Of a stretch of DNA of 61,247 nt, positions 1 through 8,184 are shown piece after piece. The stretch lies in assembly GCA_934371475.1 (NCBI GenBank), contig CAKRNX010000002.1, positions 1-61,247 of the forward strand, given 5' to 3'. The notes below the pieces were generated by a model. The model was not told the origin of the DNA and searched no databases. It worked only from the letters and a program-made list of their open reading frames with translations. Source of the DNA: an uncultured Lachnospiraceae bacterium. GTDB taxonomy: Bacteria > Bacillota > Clostridia > Lachnospirales > Lachnospiraceae. How positions within the stretch are numbered: the first letter of the stretch is position 1; each line of letters starts with the position of its first letter. Position numbers and translations under genes: made by a program.

Positions 1-1034
1 AAGAGCAGGTTATCGTAAACACATGGTACGGCGGAGAAATGAAGAAAGGTATGTTCTCTATGATGAACTACTTCCTGCCGCTGAAGGGCATGGCTTCCAT
101 GCACTGCTCCGCTAACACCGATATGAACGGTGAGAACACCGCTATCTTCTTCGGTCTGTCCGGAACAGGTAAAACTACTCTGTCTACCGACCCGAAGCGT
201 CTGCTGATCGGTGATGACGAGCACGGCTGGGATGACAACGGCGTATTCAACTTCGAGGGTGGATGCTACGCAAAAGTTATCAACCTGGACAAAGAGTCCG
301 AGCCGGACATCTACAATGCAATCAAACGCAACGCTCTGCTTGAGAACGTTACTCTGGATGCAGAAGGCAAGATTGATTTCGCTGATAAGAGCGTAACCGA
401 GAATACCCGTGTATCTTACCCGATCGACCACATTCAGAACATCGTTCGCCCGATCTCTTCTGCACCGGCAGCTAAGAACGTAATCTTCCTGTCTGCAGAT
501 GCATTTGGCGTACTTCCGCCGGTATCTATTCTGACTCCGGAGCAGACTCAGTACTACTTCCTGTCAGGCTTCACAGCAAAACTGGCTGGTACAGAGCGCG
601 GTATCACCGAGCCGACCCCGACCTTCTCAGCTTGCTTCGGCCAGGCATTCCTGGAGCTGCATCCGACAAAATATGCAGAAGAGCTGGTTAAGAAGATGGA
701 AAAGAGCGGCGCTAAAGCATACCTGGTTAACACCGGATGGAACGGCACCGGAAAACGTATCTCCATCAAAGATACCCGTGGTATCATCGATGCTATCCTG
801 AATGGCGACATTCTGAACGCACCGACCAAGATGATCCCGCACTTCAACTTCGAAGTTCCGACACAGCTGCCGGGCGTTGATGCTGCTATCCTGGATCCGC
901 GCGACACCTACGCTGATGCTTCCGAGTGGGAGACAAAGGCTCTGGATCTGGCTGACAGATTTATCAAGAACTTCGCTAAATACGAAGGAAATGCAGCTGG
1001 TAAAGCTCTGGTTTCCGCTGGTCCTCAGAAATAA
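1..1034 (+). CDS. pckA: Phosphoenolpyruvate carboxykinase (ATP), 5' end outside window
   Basis: Converts oxaloacetate and ATP to PEP, CO2 and ADP; in anaerobes it often runs the other way to fix CO2 during fermentation. The frame is already open at base 3, so about 343 C-terminal residues are visible and roughly 190 N-terminal residues lie upstream. Seen: the [14 protein letters not shown] block, the P-loop GLSGTGKTT (about residues 51-59 of the visible part), LIGDDEHGW, and the RISIKDTR segment, all typical of ATP-type PEPCK rather than the GTP type. It is followed by a strong intrinsic terminator and appears to be the last gene of its transcript. Identification is firm; only the missing 5' end is unknown. 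Confidence 0.97.
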   Translation, partial: EQVIVNTWYGGEMKKGMFSMMNYFLPLKGMASMHCSANTDMNGENTAIFFGLSGTGKTTLSTDPKRLLIGDDEHGWDDNGVFNFEGGCYAKVINLDKESEPDIYNAIKRNALLENVTLDAEGKIDFADKSVTENTRVSYPIDHIQNIVRPISSAPAAKNVIFLSADAFGVLPPVSILTPEQTQYYFLSGFTAKLAGTERGITEPTPTFSACFGQAFLELHPTKYAEELVKKMEKSGAKAYLVNTGWNGTGKRISIKDTRGIIDAILNGDILNAPTKMIPHFNFEVPTQLPGVDAAILDPRDTYADASEWETKALDLADRFIKNFAKYEGNAAGKALVSAGPQK

Positions 1035-1060
1035 TAAATGGTCATCTGACCGTTATCAAA

Positions 1061-1106
1061 AAGGGCTGTCGTAAGGCAATATTTGCTGGGCGGCAGCCCT
1101 TTTTTG
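1061..1106 (+). terminator. Intrinsic terminator of pckA
   Basis: AAGGGCTGTCG pairs with CGGCAGCCCTT across a loop of about 20 bases and runs into TTTTTTG. It begins 27 bases after the pckA stop codon. Confidence 0.9.
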
Positions 1107-1161
1107 TGTTACAGGATTAGGATCAAAAACCCCCTAATAAAAACTGTGCTGTCATTAACGC

Positions 1162-1202
1162 AAAAACCGGGAAATCATCCTCTGCGGATATTTCCCGGTT
1201 TT
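1162..1202. terminator. Bidirectional terminator between pckA and the MMPL gene
   Basis: AAAACCGGGAAAT and ATTTCCCGGTTTT form a 13-bp perfect stem with T-rich tracts on the 3' side on both strands. It can serve as a second stop for pckA and as the terminator of the leftward MMPL gene that ends at 1329. Confidence 0.85.
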
Positions 1203-1328
1203 GTTTTTCGCCACCTGCCATTGCCTGCTTTTTCTTTCTGCACAGACATAAGCTGGTCAAACAGTTATTTTTCTTTTGTTTTGCTGCTTATTTCGTTTTC
1301 CACCAAAACGTTTTCTGTAATATTTTCT

Positions 1329-3401
1329 TTAATACTTTGCACACTTCTTCATTCCGATCGTCGTGTAGCAGATCAGCTTATCGAACAGCAGCAGCATAGC
1401 CGGCAGGATCAGAATTACGATCACCATACTGATCAGGGCACCTCTGGAAAGCAGAATTACAATCGCCTTAATCATATCAATGTTCGAATACAGAGCCACA
1501 CCGATCGTTGCGGCAAACAGGCTCAGTCCGCTGGTGATGATGGATTTGATACATGTCTTATGTGCAATGCTTACGGCCTCTCTCTTGCTCTTTCCTGACA
1601 TTCTCTCCAGCTTGTAACGGCCGGTCATCAGGATTGCGTAGTCTACGGTGGCTCCCAGCTGAATCGTTCCGATTACGATCGGCGCTACGAACGGCTGGCT
1701 CACACCTCTGTAGTAAGAGAACGCCATGTTGACAAAGATAGCAAACTCAATCACCAGTACCAGAATGAACGGCAGAGACACTGACTTGAATACAAACATA
1801 ACGATGACCAGAATAGCCAGAATGGATACGGTATTTACGGTATTCAGGTCTACGCTTGTTACATCCTCCAGATCCTTCATCAGAGGTCCTTCTCCGATGA
1901 CCATTCCGGTCGGATCATAAGATTTCACAATCTCATTGATCTGTGCAATCTGAGAGTTTGACTCATCTGTTGCGGAAGAATAATCCGAGCAGACAAACAT
2001 CATCGTATAATCATCGGACTGCAGCTTGGAGAGCAGATCCTGCGGCACCAGCTCAATCGGGATACTCGGGCTGAGCATGGAACTGATGCCCAGAGTCCAC
2101 TGCACGCCGTCAATTTTTTCTACCTGATCCAGGATTTCCTTCTGATACTTGGTATCCAGATTGCTGTCCACCATAATCATATGGACATTGCTCATATTAA
2201 ACTCTTCTGACAGTTTTTTATTGGCAATTGCACTGTCCAGTGTATCCGGAAGTCCTGTATCAATATTGTAATACAGTTTCACACCGTTGTTGCCTTTCAG
2301 CGCCGGATAGAACACGATCAGAAAAATCAGGATCCACAGTTTGTAATGTTTGATGACAAAATTCGAAAATTTGTCCATGTTCGGCAGCAGAGAACGATGT
2401 CTCGTCTTGTCGATCGCTTTCTCAAAAATCAGGACCAGCGCCGGCAGCAGCGTAATACAGCAGATCACACCGATGATAACACCTTTGATCATAACGATAC
2501 CAAGGTCACGGCCCAGTGTAAATGTCATGAAAATCAGGGCTGCAAATCCTGCCACTGTCGTGGTGGAACTGCCGACTACAGAGGTAAATGTCGCTCCAAT
2601 CGCCTCCGCCATGGCATCCTCACGGTTGTCTTTTCTTGTCTTGGCTTCCTCATAACTGTGCAGAAGGAAAATGGAATAGTCCATCGTTACGCCCAACTGA
2701 AGCACAGCAGCCAGTGCCTGCGTAATGTAACAGATCTGCCCCAGGAAAATATTGCTTCCCATGTTGTAGACAACTGCTGCCCCGATACTTGCGAGGAACA
2801 GAAACGGCACCACAAATGAATCTGTAGTCAGGAGCAGCACCAGCAGGGACAGCAGCGCTGCAATCACCACATAAACCGGCATCTCACTCATGGCCAGGTT
2901 CTTGATATCCGTAACCACACCGCTCATACCGCTGATGAAACATTCCCTGCCGACTTCTTTACGCATCTCCGTCACAGCCGTCATCGTATCATCGGAGGAG
3001 GTGGTATTGTCGAACAGTGCAATCATCATCGTCGCATTATCCTTGTAAAATACATCTCGGATCTTATCCGGAAGCAGCTCCTCCGGGATGCTGATATCAG
3101 CAAAGTCATCATACCAGAGCACTTCTTCCACATGGTCAATGCCCTCAATCTGCTTCTCCAGCTTGGCGACATCCTTGTCCGCCATCCCTTCTACGATGAC
3201 CATCGAGAATGCTCCCATGCCAAACTGCTCTACCATCTTATCCTGTCCGTCTACTGTCTCCAGAGTGTCAGGCAGATAACTAAGAATATCATAGTTAATC
3301 TTTGTGCTGAGGTAACCCATTGCAGACGGGATCATAAGCAGCAGAGAAAGAATCAAAATCAAATACTTATGTTTTGCAACAAAATGTCCTATTTTTTTCA
3401 T
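1329..3401 (-). CDS. MMPL/RND-family membrane exporter
   Basis: A 690-residue membrane protein with the two-half architecture of MMPL/HAE3-type RND transporters. TM1 is at about residues 13-33, a large extracellular loop at about 34-170, five TMs from 170 to 345, and then the same pattern repeats. Each half carries the intramembrane GxxxDYxI signature (GVTMDYSIF near 237-245 and GATVDYAIL in the second half), whose Asp is part of the proton relay in this family. The start is preceded by GAGGGTATCA. The gene lies downstream of a MarR regulator and has its own promoter overlapped by a MarR-like operator. Family members export lipids, surfactants or drugs; the substrate here cannot be read from sequence. 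No outer-membrane or adaptor partner is nearby, as expected for a Gram-positive. Confidence 0.88.
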   Translation of the reverse strand: MKKIGHFVAKHKYLILILSLLLMIPSAMGYLSTKINYDILSYLPDTLETVDGQDKMVEQFGMGAFSMVIVEGMADKDVAKLEKQIEGIDHVEEVLWYDDFADISIPEELLPDKIRDVFYKDNATMMIALFDNTTSSDDTMTAVTEMRKEVGRECFISGMSGVVTDIKNLAMSEMPVYVVIAALLSLLVLLLTTDSFVVPFLFLASIGAAVVYNMGSNIFLGQICYITQALAAVLQLGVTMDYSIFLLHSYEEAKTRKDNREDAMAEAIGATFTSVVGSSTTTVAGFAALIFMTFTLGRDLGIVMIKGVIIGVICCITLLPALVLIFEKAIDKTRHRSLLPNMDKFSNFVIKHYKLWILIFLIVFYPALKGNNGVKLYYNIDTGLPDTLDSAIANKKLSEEFNMSNVHMIMVDSNLDTKYQKEILDQVEKIDGVQWTLGISSMLSPSIPIELVPQDLLSKLQSDDYTMMFVCSDYSSATDESNSQIAQINEIVKSYDPTGMVIGEGPLMKDLEDVTSVDLNTVNTVSILAILVIVMFVFKSVSLPFILVLVIEFAIFVNMAFSYYRGVSQPFVAPIVIGTIQLGATVDYAILMTGRYKLERMSGKSKREAVSIAHKTCIKSIITSGLSLFAATIGVALYSNIDMIKAIVILLSRGALISMVIVILILPAMLLLFDKLICYTTIGMKKCAKY

Positions 3402-3446
3402 TGATACCCTCTTTTCTTATGCTCTCCTGTGTTGTTAGTTATTAAA

Positions 3447-3464
3447 TGGTTTATTTCCAAACTA
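3447..3464 (-). promoter_or_regulatory. Candidate MarR operator at the MMPL promoter
   Basis: On the minus strand TAGTTTGGAAATAAACCA reads as an inverted repeat TAGTTT-N6-AAACCA with one mismatch. It abuts the -10 box of the MMPL promoter (TTGACG, 16-bp spacer, TAAAAT), so a bound repressor would cover the start site. A near-identical site lies before the marR gene. Confidence 0.65.
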
Positions 3465-3491
3465 TTTTAGCAAAAATATAAATATCGTCAA
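3464..3491 (-). promoter_or_regulatory. Promoter of the MMPL exporter
   Basis: TTGACG at 3486-3491 and TAAAAT at 3464-3469 on the minus strand are separated by 16 bp, a good sigma-A promoter. It shows that the exporter can be transcribed separately from marR, 127 bp after the end of that gene's upstream neighbour. Confidence 0.65.
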
Positions 3492-3528
3492 CTGTTTTTA
3501 TATTTTTTTCATAAATAAATTTTTTCAT

Positions 3529-3972
3529 CTATTTCAGCGCCTTTGCCATGTTGTCTATCATCTGTTCTGCCATTCGGCGGAGTATTTCCAGTTCATCTTT
3601 AGTGAAGCCTTCAAACATGATCCCGTTCAGCCGATCCCACACTGCCCTGATCTCGGTTTCCATCTGTACAGTCTGTTCTGTCACCTCATAATGGACATAA
3701 CGCCGGTCCTTCTTGTCCTGACGCGGCTCCAGATATCCCTTCCTGCACAGACTTTCCAGCGTTGTTGAGATATGTCCCTTATTCATATGAAGGAACTGCA
3801 CGACTCCTTTGGCTGTGTTGAGCTCGTCATCATTTTTGTTTTTATCCATATAAAGCAGCACTTCTGCCTCCACCATACTGATGGCATATTTTTTCAGAAG
3901 CGGCTGCACTTCCTGCTTTAGCAGTTCCTTGAACTGACCGCCCCGAAGCAGAATATTTACCACATCATCCAT
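3529..3972 (-). CDS. MarR-family transcriptional regulator
   Basis: A 147-residue winged-helix protein. The recognisable segments are the helix region AEVLLYMDK, the DNA-recognition stretch LHMNKGHISTTLESLCRKGY and the wing with the basic DKKDRRYVHYEVT motif that is diagnostic of MarR proteins. I start it at the ATG before DDVVNILL; an ATG 15 bases upstream has its Shine-Dalgarno directly against it and is also possible. It is divergent from nothing and lies upstream of the MMPL exporter on the same strand, a common repressor-exporter arrangement. Two copies of an 18-bp palindrome, one before this gene and one before the exporter, suggest that it represses both. The inducing ligand is unknown. 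Confidence 0.85.
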   Translation of the reverse strand: MDDVVNILLRGGQFKELLKQEVQPLLKKYAISMVEAEVLLYMDKNKNDDELNTAKGVVQFLHMNKGHISTTLESLCRKGYLEPRQDKKDRRYVHYEVTEQTVQMETEIRAVWDRLNGIMFEGFTKDELEILRRMAEQMIDNMAKALK

Positions 3973-4038
3973 AGTCTCTTTTCTCATCTCCTTTCCGAAC
4001 CGCACATATTGTACACCCAAATGCTCAAAATTTCCAGA

Positions 4039-4056
4039 TAGTTTTTTTCCAAACTA
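4039..4056 (-). promoter_or_regulatory. Candidate MarR operator upstream of marR
   Basis: Minus strand TAGTTTGGAAAAAAACTA is a perfect TAGTTT-N6-AAACTA inverted repeat. It differs at two positions from the site at 3447-3464, which supports autoregulation of the MarR gene together with control of the exporter. Confidence 0.65.
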
Positions 4057-4078
4057 ATTTTTTTAAAAAATACATTTC

Positions 4079-4165
4079 AAGTTGAACACATGTGAGACTT
4101 GGCACGCGATTCTGGTCCGTTTTGCTGACATTTACCTAACAGAATCGCTGTGCATCCTCGCAGAG
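4079..4165. repeat. Dispersed intergenic repeat R2, copy 1
   Basis: About 85 bases (containing CATGTGAGACTTGGCACGCG) match the stretch at 33132-33218 at roughly 85 percent by eye. Both copies are followed, about 100 bases later, by a GGAGGCTT tract and a TATAGGAAAT hairpin. No reading frame is conserved. Confidence 0.75.
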
Positions 4166-4452
4166 CATTTATCTTAGTCGGAGATTGCACTCTGTTTTAT
4201 CCGGCATAAAATTTTATGATATGCCGCACCATTTTATGATATAGTAGATTCAATACTGCCGGAGGCTTATACTATAGGAAATTCTCGTAATTTCCTATAG
4301 CATAAAAAAGGCACAGCAGACCGAAATCTTCTGCTATGCTTTCCTAATTAGAATAAGAGTGCCAAAATACCATACTCTTAAATGGTATGGATTACGGCGA
4401 TCTTCGCATCCCCCGCAATCTTATCAGATACTCCAAAGAAAGGTTATTCATT
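4166..4452. other. Intergenic region before the threonine/serine exporter genes
   Basis: This gene-free stretch holds an AT-rich segment with a repeated TTTTATGATAT motif, the hairpin CTATAGGAAATT/AATTTCCTATAG (stem 4272-4283 and 4289-4300) followed by CATAAAAAAGG, and AGCAGA/TCTGCT complementarity at about 4315-4342. The hairpin may act as a terminator-like element. I see no convincing -35/-10 pair for the exporter. Confidence 0.5.
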
Positions 4453-5208
4453 ATGAACCAGGAAGATGCTCAGCATTATCTCTATTGTGCCATGTCGATT
4501 GGTGAACAGCTGCTCATGAGCGGCGCGGAAGTCAGCCGGGTGGAAGATACGATCCGACGGATCTGTATTGCCTACGGCGCGTCAAGAGTTGATGTCTTTT
4601 CGATTACTTCCAGCATTGTCACTACGCTCTACAGTGAAGAAAGCGGTCCCTGCACCCAGACCCGCCGCATTGCCGGAATGGCTTATGACCTGAACAAACT
4701 TGAACAGCTCAACCAGCTCTCCAGAAAAATCTGTGCCGAGAAACCGGATTATCACAGGATCCTGGGTGATCTGAACAGCATCTGTTGCGGCCCTCGCTAT
4801 TCTTTTGCCACACAGCTGCTGATCTATGCTCTGATTTCCGGATCTTTTTCCGTCTTTTTCGGTGGGGACGCTCTGGATATGGCCGCCTCTGCCGTGATCG
4901 GTATTCTCCTGAAATTTCTGGAAAGTTTTATCAGCAGATCCGCCCTCAATGCCCTGCTCAGCGCGCTTCTGTGCTCTATCGCCGGCGGATTTCTCTCCAG
5001 TCTGAGCGTACTTGCCGGTCTGGGCCACCACGCGGATCTGATCAGTATCGGCAACATCATGTTGCTGATCCCCGGGATCGCCTTTACCAACTCCCTGCGG
5101 GATATGTTTTCCGGTGATATCATCACCGGCCTGATCCGCTTTATCGAATCAATCCTTCTGGCGATCATTATTGCCCTGGGATTCAGCTTTGCAAATTTTC
5201 TTTTTTGA
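4453..5208 (+). CDS. Threonine/serine exporter family protein, ThrE domain (PF06738)
   Basis: A 251-residue protein with a soluble N-terminal half of about 115 residues and a C-terminal half with about five membrane segments. The early signature LLMSGAEVSRVEDTIRRI is typical of the ThrE (formerly DUF1212) family, in which this Glu/Arg-rich stretch is conserved. I use the ATG at 4453, nine bases after GAAAGG; an in-frame ATG at 4387 has no Shine-Dalgarno. In Clostridia this protein is usually encoded together with a short membrane protein of the ThrE_2 family, as is the case here 14 bases downstream. The pair is thought to export threonine and serine (and small peptides) by proton antiport; this comes from family knowledge, not from direct evidence here. 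Confidence 0.85.
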   Translation: MNQEDAQHYLYCAMSIGEQLLMSGAEVSRVEDTIRRICIAYGASRVDVFSITSSIVTTLYSEESGPCTQTRRIAGMAYDLNKLEQLNQLSRKICAEKPDYHRILGDLNSICCGPRYSFATQLLIYALISGSFSVFFGGDALDMAASAVIGILLKFLESFISRSALNALLSALLCSIAGGFLSSLSVLAGLGHHADLISIGNIMLLIPGIAFTNSLRDMFSGDIITGLIRFIESILLAIIIALGFSFANFLF

Positions 5209-5222
5209 CAGGAGGCATTTCC

Positions 5223-5711
5223 ATGCACTATTTCATTCAGCTGCTGGCTGCCGTCGCCGGTTCCCTGGGCTTCTCTGCCCTCTTCAATATCCGCGGCAGA
5301 AAACTCATTTATTCCACATTTGGCGGCTTTCTGGCGTGGGCCGTCTATCTTCTGGTCTCATTCTTCCACCCAAACGCCTATCTGTGCGGCTTTGTTTCTT
5401 CCGTCATGCTGACGCTCTACGCGGAATGTATGGCCCGGATCCACAAAACACCCGTGACCGTTTTTCTTGTGTCTGCCGCTATACCATTGATCCCCGGCGC
5501 GCCCCTCTATCGCGCCATGAACTGCCTGATGCATCAGAACTGGACTTCTTTTGCCGCAGAGAGCACATATACCCTGCTCTTTGCCGCCAGCATGTCCGCC
5601 GGTATCACGGTGACTACCATTGTGTTTCACATTCTGTGGCAGTGTCTTACTCCGTCAGGGTCCAGCGGCTCCCATCCATTCCGGTCCAGGTCCCATCGCC
5701 CGTGGAAGTAA
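5223..5711 (+). CDS. Threonine/serine exporter family protein, ThrE_2 domain (PF12821)
   Basis: A 162-residue hydrophobic protein with about five membrane segments, matching the small second subunit of split ThrE exporters (IPLIPGAPLYRAM is a typical conserved loop). The ATG at 5223 follows AGGAGGCATTTCC. Its last 20 or so residues are Ser/Arg/Pro-rich, hydrophilic and unlike the family. They are encoded inside the 3' end of the convergent BlaR1-like gene (65-bp tail-to-tail overlap), so the original stop codon has probably been lost and the reading frame runs on into the neighbour. Function is probably unaffected, since the membrane core is complete. Confidence 0.8.
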   Translation: MHYFIQLLAAVAGSLGFSALFNIRGRKLIYSTFGGFLAWAVYLLVSFFHPNAYLCGFVSSVMLTLYAECMARIHKTPVTVFLVSAAIPLIPGAPLYRAMNCLMHQNWTSFAAESTYTLLFAASMSAGITVTTIVFHILWQCLTPSGSSGSHPFRSRSHRPWK

Positions 5712-7716
5712 ACACGCCGTCCGCTGCATTTACCCAGATATCATTCTGCGTATCGTAATAAAGGGTCATCCGGTTCAGCCCTTCTTCATCAACTACGGAA
5801 ACTGCTGTTACTGCTTCTCCCGCATCCGCCGCATTCTGCCGGATCCTCTCTTCCGCTGAGACCGGCGCGGTGTCTGTCCAGCTGCTTCCGTCCCCCAGCC
5901 GGATCCACTGATCATTTCCCTGATTTTGATATTGTCGGCCGCTGCCGTCATACCAGATACCATCTGTACCCAGGTTTACATAATTGGCCCCCGGCTCGCC
6001 CACTGCATAGAGCGTAATCTGCTCATCGGTCAGCACGGCGCTCCCGGCTCCCGTTCCGGACACCGTCTGTGAAATATAATCTGCTGACACATATCCCACT
6101 GCACCGTCAAAACTTATCTGATACCATGCCCCGTCCTGCGTCATCCCTGTCACAGTTACCATATCTCCTGCGCCTATGCTTCCTATCACAGACGCATCCG
6201 CAGCCCCGTCGCTGCGCACATTGATACTGTCCGTCGTATACCCGGTAAAACTGATGCCGACCGTCTGAGTGTTTCTACCCGATACTGTTTCATGATTTTC
6301 CGAATCAGATCCTACCTCTTCTGTCACCTCGCCGCCAGAAGATACAGCCACCGTGCCATCCACCGTCGGAGCACCTGTATTCTCCGCAGTATATTCTGTA
6401 ATCCCATTGCCCGTGACTGCGCCACTCCTTTGTTCTGTGCCGGTACTCTCTGCACCTGATGCATCTGCACTGCCTGCACCGCTGTCTGTCCCCGCGGTCT
6501 TCAGACTGCTTTCCTGACCGGGCACCGACTCTGCCCCCGCATTTACTCCCCGATATCCTGCGGCGGCTGTAGCTGCACTTCCCACCAGAAAATCTGACAG
6601 GAGAAGTGCACTCCCAAGCACGAGTACCGGAAGCAGTTTTTCTTTCAGCCCCCGGATATTTACCATGTAATTGATCCGCTCTTTGAACACCAGCGTACTG
6701 TCATTGAGACTTGCCGCCAGATATGGGATCCTGTTCTGAAATGCCGCTGTCTTCAAAAGCAGCCGCCCATAGCGGATCCGCTCCTCCTCCGTATAATCTT
6801 TCACGACCGCGCCATCGCAGATATTCTCAATATCCCTCTCTGCCTGAATCTGCATCCAGTACAGAGCCAGGTTAAACCAGTACACAGTCGTCACGCACAG
6901 CAGCAGCATTTTATACCAGAGGTCCCTGTGCTGATAGTGAGACAGTTCATGCTCAAAAATCAGCTCCAGCTCTGACAGCTCATACGGCTGCTCCGGCAAA
7001 AACAGACAGGTTCTGCCAAGCCCCGCCAGCATAGGTGTCGTAATATTCTCGTTCACCAGCAGCGCAGGTGTATGTACAATCCGCTTCCTGCGGCATACCA
7101 TATGGTAACACTCCAGCGTCTGTCCATCATCCGCCGCCCGGCTCCACCGCATCAGATGATGCAGAGCCAAACGATAACGCAGGATCCGCCAGACTGCCAG
7201 GAGCACTGCTCCGGCCATCCAGACCACTGTCGCAAGCTGCAGCACACCGTACAGGTTGACATCCGCAAAATTCAAATCGACGATATACGATCCGTTCACT
7301 GGATCCTGCTGCCCGGATGCAGCCGTCTGAGCCGCTTTCCCTTTCCTATTCTGGTCGGTCTGAATCCCCTTCTCTTTCTGAGAAATTCGCTCCTCTGATA
7401 TTTTGATGCCAGTCACTGTCTCCCCATCTTTTATGTTGCTGACATCATTACTGTCTGACCAATCCCCATCTAATGCCGCAATGCTCCGGCCATCTGTCCA
7501 GGACTCCATCTGCTGCTGAACCACCTGCAGCCGAATGGGACTGATCCCTGAAATATTCACCGGAAACAGCAAAAACAGCGAGATGATCAGCCACATATCA
7601 TACTTCCAGCGTGAGGTGTATTTCCCCTTGGTGACTGCCGCCACAATACCAACCAGCAGTATCACAACCGCTGCTATCACATTCCGCTTTATTATATGAA
7701 GCATAAATGCTGTCAT
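5647..7716 (-). CDS. BlaR1-like M56 zinc protease sensor with SH3-type extracellular domain
   Basis: A 689-residue membrane sensor. TM segments are at about 12-28, 40-56, 158-178 and 360-382. The M56 peptidase signature HELSH is at 256-260 with the downstream E-x-x-CD (QAERDIENICD) that completes the zinc site. In BlaR1/MecR1 an extracellular penicillin-binding domain senses beta-lactams. Here that domain is absent and replaced by a Ser/Gly/Thr-rich linker (about 390-490), a bacterial SH3 domain (about 490-550) and a Trp/Gly-rich repeat module (about 560-689). Very similar modules end the secreted protein at 8185-9285. It sits 18 bases after blaI and would cleave BlaI on activation. Probably an envelope or wall-fragment sensor; the signal is unknown. 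Confidence 0.85.
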   Translation of the reverse strand: MTAFMLHIIKRNVIAAVVILLVGIVAAVTKGKYTSRWKYDMWLIISLFLLFPVNISGISPIRLQVVQQQMESWTDGRSIAALDGDWSDSNDVSNIKDGETVTGIKISEERISQKEKGIQTDQNRKGKAAQTAASGQQDPVNGSYIVDLNFADVNLYGVLQLATVVWMAGAVLLAVWRILRYRLALHHLMRWSRAADDGQTLECYHMVCRRKRIVHTPALLVNENITTPMLAGLGRTCLFLPEQPYELSELELIFEHELSHYQHRDLWYKMLLLCVTTVYWFNLALYWMQIQAERDIENICDGAVVKDYTEEERIRYGRLLLKTAAFQNRIPYLAASLNDSTLVFKERINYMVNIRGLKEKLLPVLVLGSALLLSDFLVGSAATAAAGYRGVNAGAESVPGQESSLKTAGTDSGAGSADASGAESTGTEQRSGAVTGNGITEYTAENTGAPTVDGTVAVSSGGEVTEEVGSDSENHETVSGRNTQTVGISFTGYTTDSINVRSDGAADASVIGSIGAGDMVTVTGMTQDGAWYQISFDGAVGYVSADYISQTVSGTGAGSAVLTDEQITLYAVGEPGANYVNLGTDGIWYDGSGRQYQNQGNDQWIRLGDGSSWTDTAPVSAEERIRQNAADAGEAVTAVSVVDEEGLNRMTLYYDTQNDIWVNAADGVFTSTGDGTWTGMDGSRWTLTE

Positions 7717-7734
7717 TTTTCCGTCCTCTTCACT

Positions 7735-8124
7735 TTATCTGTTTTTCTTCTCCAGCTCATCCAGAAATCCGCTCAGCGCCTGAATATCCTGCTCATCCAT
7801 CTTCTGCCCTTGATAAAGGGAGGTCACAAATTTTTTCAGAGAATTTCCGTACAGCTTCTCCAGCACATTCCTGCTCTCCTGCCGCTGATATTCCTCCTGA
7901 GTGACCAGCGGCGTATACAGGTTCATCTTGCCCTCCTTCGTCACAGATACAAATTTTTTCTTTTCCAGCCTGCTTAACAGCGACAGGATCGTAGTCGGAG
8001 CCAGCTCCTTTTTTTCATTGACGACCTGCTCAATCTCTCCTCTGCTCATAGGCGGCTCGTGACTCCAGAGAACCAGCATAATATCAAGCTCTGAATCCGG
8101 CAGTCTGCTGTACTTGTTTTTCAT
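7735..8124 (-). CDS. BlaI/MecI-family transcriptional repressor
   Basis: A 129-residue winged-helix repressor; LPDSELDIMLVLWSHEPPMS, the recognition region LAPTTILSLLSRLEKKKFV and the TPLVTQEEYQRQES stretch are diagnostic of BlaI/MecI. The C-terminal helices are the dimerisation region cleaved by BlaR1-type proteases. I use the ATG at 8124, preceded by AAAGGGAG; an upstream in-frame ATG would add 15 residues without a better ribosome site. It is the middle gene of a three-gene operon (SH3 secreted protein, blaI, blaR1-like). Two perfect BlaI-type operators overlap the promoter at 9328-9382, so autorepression of the operon is expected. Beta-lactamase is not encoded in the operon. Confidence 0.92.
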   Translation of the reverse strand: MKNKYSRLPDSELDIMLVLWSHEPPMSRGEIEQVVNEKKELAPTTILSLLSRLEKKKFVSVTKEGKMNLYTPLVTQEEYQRQESRNVLEKLYGNSLKKFVTSLYQGQKMDEQDIQALSGFLDELEKKNR

Positions 8125-8184
8125 TTTCTCTTCTCCCTTTCCGGTCATGCGGCTCTCACCGCATGACATCTCTCACCAGGCCTG

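Noticed and set aside
1329..3401. Drug-efflux pump of the AcrB type
   Set aside because: At 690 residues with the MMPL signatures it is too short for AcrB/HAE1, and there is no adaptor or outer-membrane partner.
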